From positions 1-22,641 of the forward strand of contig JADGIB010000020.1 in the NCBI GenBank assembly GCA_019683665.1: a stretch of DNA of 22,641 nt, read 5' to 3'. The first letter of the stretch is position 1; the number at the start of each line of letters is the position of its first letter. This document shows positions 17,323 through 22,641 of this stretch, one piece after another. The notes under the pieces are model-generated. The model saw nothing but the letters and a program-made list of their open reading frames with translations. It searched no databases and had not been told where the DNA came from. The translations under genes were made by a program, and so were the position numbers. Source of the DNA: Solirubrobacteraceae bacterium. GTDB lineage: Bacteria; Actinomycetota; Thermoleophilia; Solirubrobacterales; Solirubrobacteraceae.

Positions 17323-17747
17323 CGGCCGCGACCGGGAGGGTCCGCCCCGGGCGGGCCCTCCCCGCGCTGCGCCAGCCAGTCGCGCGCCAGGCGCGGCGGC
17401 GCGCTGGCCAGCCACGCCTCCACGACCACCTCCTCGAGCGGCTCGGCGTCGAGCCGGTCGAGCCGCGCGAGCACCGCCGCGTAGCCGTCGAAGTGCGGGG
17501 TGGTGAAGAACACGTCCGGGTTGGAGGCCAGCAGCGCCTCCTTGGCGACGAGGTGCTCCACCCGCGCCCCGAGGATCGGCCCGTCCGGCGCCGCCGCCCC
17601 GAGCGCCTCGCAGTCGGGGCGCCGCAGCGGCCGCTCCCACACGAAGCCCTTCCTGCGCACGCACCAGTGGCGGTCGCCCCACGAGATCCGCACGCTCGTC
17701 TCCGGCATCGCCAGCGCGAGCCGCTCCACGTCCTCCCAGGTGGCCAT
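17319..17747 (-). CDS. MmcQ/YjbR-like protein
   Basis: The 142-residue product has the MmcQ/YjbR pattern of a small CyaY-like fold: MATWEDVERLALAMPETS at the N-terminus, RISWGDRHWCVRRKGFVWERPL, a middle with FFTTPHFDGYAAVLARLDRLD, and an ending helix ELVVEAW-like (EEVVVEAWLASAPPRLARDWLAQ). The biochemical role of the family is not firmly known; some members are annotated as DNA-binding. The last 15 residues are Gly/Pro/Arg-rich and are encoded over the strong hairpin that ends the cold-shock transcript. The ATG at 17747 lies 6 nt after a TAGGCT hexamer formed from the stop codon of the upstream hydrolase gene. Confidence 0.82.
   Translation of the reverse strand: MATWEDVERLALAMPETSVRISWGDRHWCVRRKGFVWERPLRRPDCEALGAAAPDGPILGARVEHLVAKEALLASNPDVFFTTPHFDGYAAVLARLDRLDAEPLEEVVVEAWLASAPPRLARDWLAQRGEGPPGADPPGRGR
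17334..17362. terminator. Perfect 13-bp hairpin after the cold-shock gene, within the convergent coding region
   Basis: GGGAGGGTCCGCC (17334-17346) pairs with GGCGGGCCCTCCC (17350-17362) with one T-G pair and a CCG loop, 11 nt after the cold-shock stop codon. It lies wholly inside the 3' end of the gene on the other strand, so it must terminate plus-strand transcription without blocking minus-strand mRNA. No T-run is present. Confidence 0.6.
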
Positions 17748-17753
17748 CGCCGC

Positions 17754-17759
17754 AGCCTA
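17754..17759 (-). promoter_or_regulatory. -10 hexamer TAGGCT built on the hydrolase stop codon, for the MmcQ/YjbR-like gene
   Basis: On the minus strand the TAG stop of the upstream gene (17757-17759) begins TAGGCT, which ends exactly 6 nt before the ATG at 17747: leaderless geometry. Confidence 0.45.
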
Positions 17760-18443
17760 CGCGGTCGCCGGCGCGCAGGCGAGCAGGCGCGCGGCGAGCT
17801 CGTCCGGCCGCGCGAGCGCCGGCAGGTGGCCGGTGCCGATGACGTCCGCCTCGACGCCGAGGCGCTCGCGGGCGACGCGCCGCGCGAATGCCTCCGGGAA
17901 GAGCCGGTCGCGGGCGCCGACGATCACGCGCGTCGGGACGTCGGACCAGGCCTCCAGCGGCCAGGGATCGTCCCATGAGCGCCCGGCCTCCTCGCGGTCC
18001 TCGGCGAGGAGCCGCTCGGCGACGTCCGGGGCGACGTCGTGCAGGAGCAGCGTCGCCGGGTCGAGCGGCGCGTCGGGGTCGCGGCCCGCGCGCGTCTCGC
18101 TCTCGCGGTAGGCGGCCGCCTGGTCCGTCGCCGCCCACCAGGCGCCGGCGGGCTCGCCCGGCGCCGGGATCATCGGGCACACGAGCACGAGCAGCTCGAC
18201 CGGCACGCGTGCCGCGACCAGCGGCGCGGTGAACGCGCCCATCGACTGGCCGACGACGACCGGGCGGGCGCGCCCGGCGAGCGCGGCGACGGCGACGTCG
18301 GCGTACGTCTGCAGCCCGGCGGCCGGGTCGGGGCCGGGGAGGTCCGGCGCCACGACGTGGTGGCCGCGGGCGCGCAGGCGATCGGCCACGAGGTCCCAGG
18401 AGCGCGCGTCGCCGCCCGCGCCGGGAAGCAGCAGGTAGGTCAT
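17757..18443 (-). CDS. Alpha/beta-fold hydrolase
   Basis: A 228-residue alpha/beta hydrolase with no cap domain of note. The nucleophile is Ser67 in GQSMG, the acid is Asp179 in VGARD, and the base is His206 in GTGH. The oxyanion region is LLLPGAGGDARSW near the N-terminus. Esterase or lipase-like activity is likely, substrate unknown. The open frame continues far upstream, but the ATG at 18443 gives the family N-terminus MTYLLLPGAG, and longer versions would overlap the divergent SDR gene. This is one of the few genes without a clear -10 hexamer next to the start. It is followed after 9 nt by the MmcQ/YjbR-like gene. Confidence 0.88.
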   Translation of the reverse strand: MTYLLLPGAGGDARSWDLVADRLRARGHHVVAPDLPGPDPAAGLQTYADVAVAALAGRARPVVVGQSMGAFTAPLVAARVPVELLVLVCPMIPAPGEPAGAWWAATDQAAAYRESETRAGRDPDAPLDPATLLLHDVAPDVAERLLAEDREEAGRSWDDPWPLEAWSDVPTRVIVGARDRLFPEAFARRVARERLGVEADVIGTGHLPALARPDELAARLLACAPATA

Positions 18444-18500
18444 GCCGTTCGGACCGCGCGCCCGCCCCGATCTCATCGCCGGGACGCCGGGGGCCGCGTC

Positions 18501-18506
18501 TATCGT
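18501..18506 (+). promoter_or_regulatory. -10 hexamer TATCGT of the SDR gene
   Basis: TATCGT ends 7 nt before the ATG at 18514, leaderless geometry, in the 70-bp region between divergent genes. Confidence 0.45.
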
Positions 18507-18513
18507 GCCGGGC

Positions 18514-19262
18514 ATGGGAGGGTCGTACGTCGTCACCGGCGCCGGCCGGGGGATCGGACGCGCGATCGCGCAGCGCCTGGCCGCCGACGGGCCCGTCGTC
18601 GCGCTGGACGTCGACGCCGACGCGCTGGCCTGGACGCGCGACGCGCCGGGCGTCAGCGCCGTGTGCGGCGACGCCGCCGACGCCGGCGTGGCCGAGGAGG
18701 CGGCCGCCGCGGCGGAGCGGTCGGCGCCGCTGGCCGGCTGGGTCAGCAACGCCGCCGTGTTCCGCGACGCCGCGCTGCACGAGGCGGGCCCGGTCGGCGT
18801 GCTCGAGCTCGTCGTGCGCAACCTCGGCCTCGCGGTGACCGGCTGCGCCGTCGCCGTCCGGCGCTTCCTGGAGGGCGGCCGGGCGCGATCGTCAACGTCT
18901 CCCACCAGGCGGGGCGGCCCGTCCCGGGCGCGCTGCCGTACGCGACCGCGAAGGCGGCGATCGAGGGGCTGACCCGCGCGATCGCCGTCGACTACGGCCC
19001 GCAGGGCATCCGCGCCAACGCGGTCGCGCTCGGCTCGATCGCCACCGACCGCCACGAGGCGCTGCGCGCCGCCCGCCCGGAGGTGGAGGAGGAGCTGCGC
19101 GCGCTGTACCCGGTCGGCCGCATCGGCGCGCCCGAGGACGTCGCCGCCGTCGTCGCCCACCTCCTGTCGAGCGACGCCGCGTTCGTCAACGGCGCCGTGA
19201 TCCCCGTCGACGGCGGCCGCGCCGTGCTCGGCCGGGACCCCGAGGCGCGCCGCGTCGTCTGA
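18514..19262 (+). pseudogene. Short-chain dehydrogenase/reductase with a frameshift
   Basis: The gene encodes a classical NAD(P)-dependent SDR split over two frames. The first part (from ATG 18514) has the cofactor motif VTGAGRGIG (residues 7-15), LDVDAD and the WVSNAA motif, up to RFLEGG. Near 18876-18886 (GCGGCCGGGCG) the frame moves by -1. The second part continues with AIVNVSHQAG (catalytic Ser), PYATAK (Tyr and Lys), DYGPQGIRANAVALGSI and the C-terminal VNGAVIPVDGG, ending at 19262. Adding one base (or four) at the junction restores one reading frame of normal length, about 250 residues. As written, the product of the first frame lacks the active site and runs to 18972. No slippery heptamer is seen. 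Either a sequencing error in a GC-rich run or a recent mutation explains it; both halves look otherwise undamaged. Confidence 0.85.
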
Positions 19263-19265
19263 CGC

Positions 19266-19868
19266 TCAGGCCAGCGCGCGGCGCAGCGCCCCGGCGGCGT
19301 CGTCGGGCACGGGATCGCCGTGGGCGGGCAGGACGATCGCCGGCTCCAGGCCGGCGGTCGCGGCCCGCAGCGCGTCGCGCAGCCCGTCGACGGTGCGGTC
19401 GCGCTCCAGCCACGACGCCGGGCAGAGGCGCAGCCCGCCGCGGCCGTCGCCGATGAGCGCGTCGCCGCAGACGAGCGCCCGCGGCGCCTCCAGCCACAGC
19501 GGCGTCTCGCCGTGGCCCCGCACCGGCACGCGCCGCGCCCCGGGCGGCGGGTCGTCGCCGCGCGCCCCCGAGCGGGTCGCGCCGTAGCGGGCGACGACGG
19601 CGTCGCGGGAGCGCCGGTGCCAGCGGATCGTCGTGTGGACGTGGACCGGCCGCCCGGCGACCGCGGCGTCCGCCCAGCGCCAGAAGGCGTCGTCGGTCAC
19701 GAGCGGGTCGACGAACACGAACGCGCCCGGGGCGGCGTGCGCGACGCAGCCGACGTCGCGGTCCCAGTCGCCGCTGCTGCCGGGCGCGGCGGGACGCCAG
19801 TCGGGGTGCGGGGCGGTCCACCGCCAGAGGCCGGGGCCCGGCGCGCGGCCGCCCGGGGGCGCGGACAT
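19266..19868 (-). CDS. Metallo-beta-lactamase-fold protein with an altered metal site
   Basis: The 200-residue protein follows the actinobacterial MBL-fold pattern. Later metal ligands are recognisable: His119 in RGHGET, Asp136 in VCGDAL and His183 in LPAHGDP. The first motif, normally HxHxDH, reads HVHTTIRWHRRS (76-87), so only part of it (His84 and perhaps His76/78) is available. The second metal site is therefore probably altered or lost. Many proteins of this shape are annotated as hydrolases with no proven substrate. The ATG at 19868 lies 6 nt after a TAGGGT hexamer on this strand. The gene is convergent with the SDR (3 nt between stops) and divergent from the next hydrolase gene. Confidence 0.8.
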   Translation of the reverse strand: MSAPPGGRAPGPGLWRWTAPHPDWRPAAPGSSGDWDRDVGCVAHAAPGAFVFVDPLVTDDAFWRWADAAVAGRPVHVHTTIRWHRRSRDAVVARYGATRSGARGDDPPPGARRVPVRGHGETPLWLEAPRALVCGDALIGDGRGGLRLCPASWLERDRTVDGLRDALRAATAGLEPAIVLPAHGDPVPDDAAGALRRALA

Positions 19869-19874
19869 GCGGGC

Positions 19875-19880
19875 ACCCTA
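19875..19880 (-). promoter_or_regulatory. -10 hexamer TAGGGT of the MBL-fold gene
   Basis: On the minus strand TAGGGT ends 6 nt before the ATG at 19868, so the transcript should start at the start codon. Confidence 0.45.
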
Positions 19881-19898
19881 CCCGCGCGGGCGGCGTGG

Positions 19899-19904
19899 CA
19901 TCCT
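19899..19904 (+). promoter_or_regulatory. Possible -10 hexamer CATCCT of the second hydrolase gene
   Basis: CATCCT ends 6 nt before the GTG at 19911. The first base is not T, so this is a weak match, but the spacing is the same as at the stronger sites. Confidence 0.3.
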
Positions 19905-19910
19905 GGCGGC

Positions 19911-20762
19911 GTGCACCTGGAGCGCGGCGAGATCGGACGGCTTCCCTGCCTCGCCGCCGGGAGCGGCCGGCCGCTGCTGTACCTGTCGGGGCTCATGCCG
20001 CAGGCCGGCGTCGACGGGCTCGGGCCCGTCGCCTGGGCGTGCATCGGCCCGCTGGCCCGCCACCGGCGCGTCCTGTTCGTCAACCGCCGGCGCGGCCTGC
20101 CGCCCGGGACGACGATGGCCGGCCTCGCCGCCGAGCACGCCGAGGCGATCGCCGCCGCGTTCGGCGGGCCGGTCGACGTCCTCGGCGTCTCGACCGGCGG
20201 CAGCCTCGCCCAGCAGCTCGCCGCCGACCACCCGCAGGCGGTGCGCCGCCTCGTGCTCGTCAGCTCCGGCTGCCGCCTGGGCCCGGAGGCCCGCGCCCTG
20301 CAGCGGCGGGTCGTCGGCCGGCTGCGCCGCGGCGCCGACCGCCGCGCGCTCGCCGTCCTGGCCGCCTCGGTCGTCCCGCCCGCGCTCCAGGTCCCGGCGG
20401 CGCTGGCGGGCTGGCTGGCTGGCCCAGCGGTCGCCCGCGCGTTCGGGGGGTTCGACGACCTCGCCGCGACGCTCGAGGCCGAGGACGGCTTCGACCTCGC
20501 CGCCTGCCCGCGGCCGATCCGCGCGCCGACGCTCATCGTCGCCGGCGACCGCGACGCGGACTACCCGCGCGCCGTCCTCGAGGAGACCGCGCGGCTCATC
20601 CCCGGCAGCCGGCTGCTCCTGCGCCCCCGCCGCGGGCACGCGACCGCGCTCTTCGGGCCGGCGTTCACGCGCGCCGTCGTCGGCTTCCTCGACGAGCCGG
20701 ACGCCGGGGGCGCTCAGGCCCGCTCGACGTCCCAGACGAGCACGGCCGGCAGCCCGGCGTAG
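19911..20762 (+). CDS. Alpha/beta-fold hydrolase
   Basis: A 283-residue alpha/beta hydrolase. The nucleophile elbow is GVSTG with Ser94, the acid is Asp215 in AGDRDADYP, and the base is His243 in RRGHATAL. A helical cap lies at about 125-195. The N-terminus MHLERGEIGRLPCLAAGSGRPLLYL is typical, which places the GTG start at 19911; the open frame extends much further upstream but would overlap the divergent MBL gene. Substrate unknown; menaquinone-, lipid- or ester-type hydrolases of this fold are all possible. The last 16 codons overlap the 3' end of the convergent methyltransferase gene by 49 nt, and the final residues (ARSTSQTSTAGSPA) look like a non-conserved extension. Confidence 0.86.
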   Translation: MHLERGEIGRLPCLAAGSGRPLLYLSGLMPQAGVDGLGPVAWACIGPLARHRRVLFVNRRRGLPPGTTMAGLAAEHAEAIAAAFGGPVDVLGVSTGGSLAQQLAADHPQAVRRLVLVSSGCRLGPEARALQRRVVGRLRRGADRRALAVLAASVVPPALQVPAALAGWLAGPAVARAFGGFDDLAATLEAEDGFDLAACPRPIRAPTLIVAGDRDADYPRAVLEETARLIPGSRLLLRPRRGHATALFGPAFTRAVVGFLDEPDAGGAQARSTSQTSTAGSPA

Positions 20763-21559
20763 GCGGCGACGGTCGCCTCCGGCACCGCCGCGTACGCCCG
20801 CCGCTTGGCCCGCGCGTGCCCGGCGTCCATGCGCGGCTCCTCGCAGCCGCGCACGGCGAGGCCGTGGGCGGCGAACGCGGCGAGGTAGTCGGCGTGGGCC
20901 TGCGCGTGCTCGCGCACGAACGCGCGCCGGCCGCCGGCGTCGCGGAACGGGGCGTGCCAGCCGAGGAGGGCCTGGAACGGGTGCAGGACCGAGACGAGGA
21001 GCCGCCCGCCGGGCCGCAGGACCCGGGCGAGCTCGGCGACCGCGGGCGACAGGCCGGGGAGGTGGGCGAGCGCGAGCCCGCAGACGACGAGGTCGAACGC
21101 GGCGTCGGGCAGCGGCAGCGCGCGCAGGTCGCCCTCGAGGAACCACGCCTCCGGCACCCGCCCGCGGGCGCGGTCGAGCATCTCGGGAGTGAGGTCGACG
21201 CCGACGACGTCGTGGCCGAGGTCGACGAGCCGCCGCGTGTGGCGGCCGGTGCCGCAGCCGGCGTCGAGCGCGCGGCCGGGGGCGACGTCCGCGATCCGCG
21301 ACCACAGCGCCGGCTCCTCGAGCGCGATCACGATGTTGTCGGGGTCGTCGTCGTAGCCGGGGGCCCAGGCGGCGTACCCGTCGCGCGGGGCGGCCTCAAC
21401 GGTCGGCTCGCCGGCGGCGAGCACGGGGTCGTCGACGATGCGGCGGACCTCCTCGACGCGGGCGGCCGCGGCGGCGTCGTCGCCGTCGTGGAGATGGCGC
21501 AGCAGCGCGAGCCCCTCGACGCCGAGGAGGAGCTCCCGCAGGCGGACGGTGCGGGGCAT
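20714..21559 (-). CDS. Class I SAM-dependent methyltransferase
   Basis: The 281-residue protein has a Rossmann methyltransferase domain: motif I ALDAGCGTGRH (97-107), the acidic end of strand 2 in GVDLTPEML (Asp122), GDLRALPLPDAAFDLVVC (motif III/IV region) and RVLRPGGRLLVSV (motif VI). An N-terminal helical extension of about 60 residues precedes GYAAWAPGYDDDPDN, a segment typical of small-molecule or ubiquinone-type methyltransferases. Substrate unknown. The ATG at 21559 lies 10 nt after a TAGGAT hexamer formed from the stop codon of the GNAT gene. Its 3' end overlaps the convergent hydrolase gene by 49 nt. Confidence 0.9.
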   Translation of the reverse strand: MPRTVRLRELLLGVEGLALLRHLHDGDDAAAAARVEEVRRIVDDPVLAAGEPTVEAAPRDGYAAWAPGYDDDPDNIVIALEEPALWSRIADVAPGRALDAGCGTGRHTRRLVDLGHDVVGVDLTPEMLDRARGRVPEAWFLEGDLRALPLPDAAFDLVVCGLALAHLPGLSPAVAELARVLRPGGRLLVSVLHPFQALLGWHAPFRDAGGRRAFVREHAQAHADYLAAFAAHGLAVRGCEEPRMDAGHARAKRRAYAAVPEATVAAYAGLPAVLVWDVERA

Positions 21560-21569
21560 GGGGCGCGCG

Positions 21570-21575
21570 ATCCTA
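21570..21575 (-). promoter_or_regulatory. -10 hexamer TAGGAT built on the GNAT stop codon, for the methyltransferase gene
   Basis: On the minus strand the GNAT stop TAG (21573-21575) begins TAGGAT, the best -10 match among the stop-embedded cases. It ends 10 nt before the methyltransferase ATG. Confidence 0.4.
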
Positions 21576-22103
21576 CGCGGCGGTCCGGTCGGCGGCGCGC
21601 AGCTCGTAGACCGCGTAGTCGCCGAAGCGCGGGTCGTCCTCGATCCGCGCCAGCCTGGCGCCGAGCTTCTCGACCGCCCGCCGCGAGCGGAGGTTGCCCG
21701 CGCCGACGCGGAAGACGACGACGTCGACGGACGCGAACGCGTGGTCGAGCATGAGGTCCTTCAGCTCGCGGTTCGTCGGGCCGCCCCAGCGCGAGCGGGC
21801 CAGGAACGTCCAGCCGATCTCGACCCGGCCGGCGGCCTCGTCGAGCCGGTCGTAGCGCGACGCGCCGATCATCTCGCCGTCGTGGGTGAGGACGACGACC
21901 GCCCCGCTGGAGGCGAGGCCCTCGGCGACGTAGCGCTCGAAGCGCTCACGGCGCCAGCGCTCGCGGTCGGGGTGCTGCTCCCAGATCGCCGGGTCGCGCG
22001 CGACCGCGTAGAGCGCCTCGAGGTCGTCGGGCCGCATCGGGCGGACGAGCAGCGTCGGGCCGCGGAGCGTCGGCTGGCGGTCGAGCGGCGGGCGCGGCGG
22101 CAT
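21573..22103 (-). CDS. GNAT-family N-acetyltransferase (RimJ/RimL-like)
   Basis: A 176-residue GNAT protein of the RimJ/RimL type, which transfer acetyl groups from acetyl-CoA to protein N-termini or small amines. LRGPTLLVRPMRPDDLEALYAVARDP is the characteristic first strand and helix. The core strands are in VVVLTHDGEMIGASRY and GRVEIGWTFLA, and the C-terminal FRVGAGNLRSRRAVEKLGARL is the conserved acetyl-CoA/helix segment of the family. The N-terminal MPPRPPLDRQPT is variable. The ATG at 22103 lies 9 nt after a TATCGT hexamer. It is followed after 13 nt by the methyltransferase gene in the same direction. Substrate unknown. Confidence 0.92.
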   Translation of the reverse strand: MPPRPPLDRQPTLRGPTLLVRPMRPDDLEALYAVARDPAIWEQHPDRERWRRERFERYVAEGLASSGAVVVLTHDGEMIGASRYDRLDEAAGRVEIGWTFLARSRWGGPTNRELKDLMLDHAFASVDVVVFRVGAGNLRSRRAVEKLGARLARIEDDPRFGDYAVYELRAADRTAA

Positions 22104-22112
22104 CGCGCCCCG

Positions 22113-22118
22113 ACGATA
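22113..22118 (-). promoter_or_regulatory. -10 hexamer TATCGT of the GNAT gene
   Basis: On the minus strand TATCGT ends 9 nt before the GNAT ATG, in the 24-nt gap after the LutC-like gene. Confidence 0.4.
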
Positions 22119-22127
22119 GCCGCGGCG

Positions 22128-22641
22128 TCAGGGCGCGAGGACGACCTCGAGCCGCCGCGGGCGGCGGGCGCCCTCGACCGGGTCGGGCCCGATCCCGGAC
22201 GGGTCGACGAACGTGACCGGGGTCGTGGCGCCGAGGAGGCGCGCGATCGCGTCGGGCACGTCGGCCACGACCTGGTCGCGGCGGACGACGCAGACGTGGA
22301 GGCCCGGGCGGTCGGTCAGCGCGGGGCGGCCCTGCCCGGCGGCGTGGTCGAGGACGATCGTGCCGGTGCGGGCGATCGCCAGCGCGCAGGCGGTGAGGAC
22401 GGCGTCGGCGGCGGCGAGCGCGTCGTCGTCGAGCGGCGGGTCGTCGGGGACGAGCCGGACGCCCGGCGGGCGCAGGCCCGGGTCGAGGTCGCGGGGGACG
22501 ACGACGCGGCCGGCGCGGTGGCGGGCGAGGACCGCGGCGACGGCGCCGGGCAGCGCGGCGGGGTCGCCGACGCGGGTGACGGCGGCCCCGGCGGCGGCGA
22601 TCCGCTCGGCGAAGCGGCCGGGGTCGCCGGGGGCGGCGTCG
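22128..22641 (-). CDS. LutC/YkgG-type LUD-domain protein, 5' end outside the window
   Basis: The C-terminal 170 codons of a LUD-domain protein, read on the minus strand to a TGA at 22128-22130. The translation contains ADAVLTACALAIARTGTIVL, then AAGQGRPALTDRPGLHVCVV and DQVVADVPDAIARL, which match the LutC pattern (A-I-A-x-T-G-T-I-V and L-H-V-C-V-V-x-x-D-Q-V-V). LutC is a subunit of the LutABC lactate utilisation complex, so lutB or lutA may lie beyond the right edge. The usual C-terminal signature (PSATSDIEL then GVHGPR) is replaced by DPSGIGPDP and EGARRPRRLEVVLAP, so this member may be diverged or not a true lactate enzyme. The start codon is not in the window. Confidence 0.85.
   Translation of the reverse strand, partial: DAAPGDPGRFAERIAAAGAAVTRVGDPAALPGAVAAVLARHRAGRVVVPRDLDPGLRPPGVRLVPDDPPLDDDALAAADAVLTACALAIARTGTIVLDHAAGQGRPALTDRPGLHVCVVRRDQVVADVPDAIARLLGATTPVTFVDPSGIGPDPVEGARRPRRLEVVLAP

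Noticed and set aside
18870..18892. Programmed -1 frameshifting in the SDR gene
   Set aside because: No X-XXY-YYZ slippery heptamer is present at the junction, and frameshifting in this family is not known. Error or mutation is simpler.
17757..19160. Long version of the minus-strand alpha/beta hydrolase
   Set aside because: The upstream part has no hydrolase motifs and would cover the divergent SDR gene; the ATG at 18443 gives the family N-terminus.

Overview
The window is a dense, very GC-rich (roughly three quarters G+C by eye) bacterial chromosome segment. The gene content, the order secA - prfB - ftsE - ftsX - ctpA - rnr - smpB, the codon use (almost all G/C-ending, stops only TGA and TAG) and the many promoters that sit directly on start codons point to a deep-branching actinobacterium, most likely Thermoleophilia / Solirubrobacterales. 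The taxon is an inference, not something the sequence proves. I see no mobile element, tRNA, rRNA, prophage or CRISPR array.

Layout. 1-3014: intergenic DNA and secA (protein export motor). 3087-4690: a divergent pair, a helical protein of unknown function and prfB (release factor 2), sharing one symmetrical -10 region; prfB overlaps a PLP-dependent decarboxylase gene (to 6174). 6183-9215: an 82-nt imperfect hairpin, then nadC, nadA and a threonine/serine-dehydratase-like gene (last two steps of quinolinate-based NAD synthesis, with an overlapping PLP lyase but no nadB). 9225-11203: a small unknown gene, a degenerate nucleotidyltransferase-like gene and an M16 zinc protease. 11287-16549: ftsE-ftsX, ctpA-rnr and smpB, covering cell division, C-terminal processing protease, 3'-5' RNA decay and ribosome rescue. 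16550-17118: the only long non-coding stretch, which holds a well-formed promoter followed by a candidate small structured RNA and then the leader of a cold-shock gene. 17119-22641: accessory enzymes (cold-shock protein, MmcQ/YjbR-like protein, two alpha/beta hydrolases, a frameshifted SDR, a metallo-beta-lactamase-fold protein, a methyltransferase, a GNAT acetyltransferase and the 3' end of a LutC-like gene).

How it works together. Gene pairs with 4-nt stop/start overlaps (prfB-decarboxylase, nadA-lyase, ftsE-ftsX, ctpA-rnr) are probably translationally coupled. Release factor 2, RNase R, SmpB and a tail-specific protease all deal with translation termination, stalled ribosomes or the fate of their products, so the core block is functionally coherent. 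Most other genes carry a (T/C)ANNNT hexamer 6-11 nt before the start codon, the geometry expected of leaderless or near-leaderless mRNAs.

Most promising observations: (1) the candidate structured RNA at about 16836-16972 between smpB and the cold-shock gene; (2) window-wide leaderless promoter architecture, with four -10 hexamers built from the TAG stop codon of the preceding gene; (3) a bidirectional -10 at 3550-3559; (4) competing hairpins between ftsX and ctpA; (5) the 82-nt hairpin before nadC. No obviously new multi-gene defence or metabolic system is visible; the protein-coding content is mainly housekeeping.
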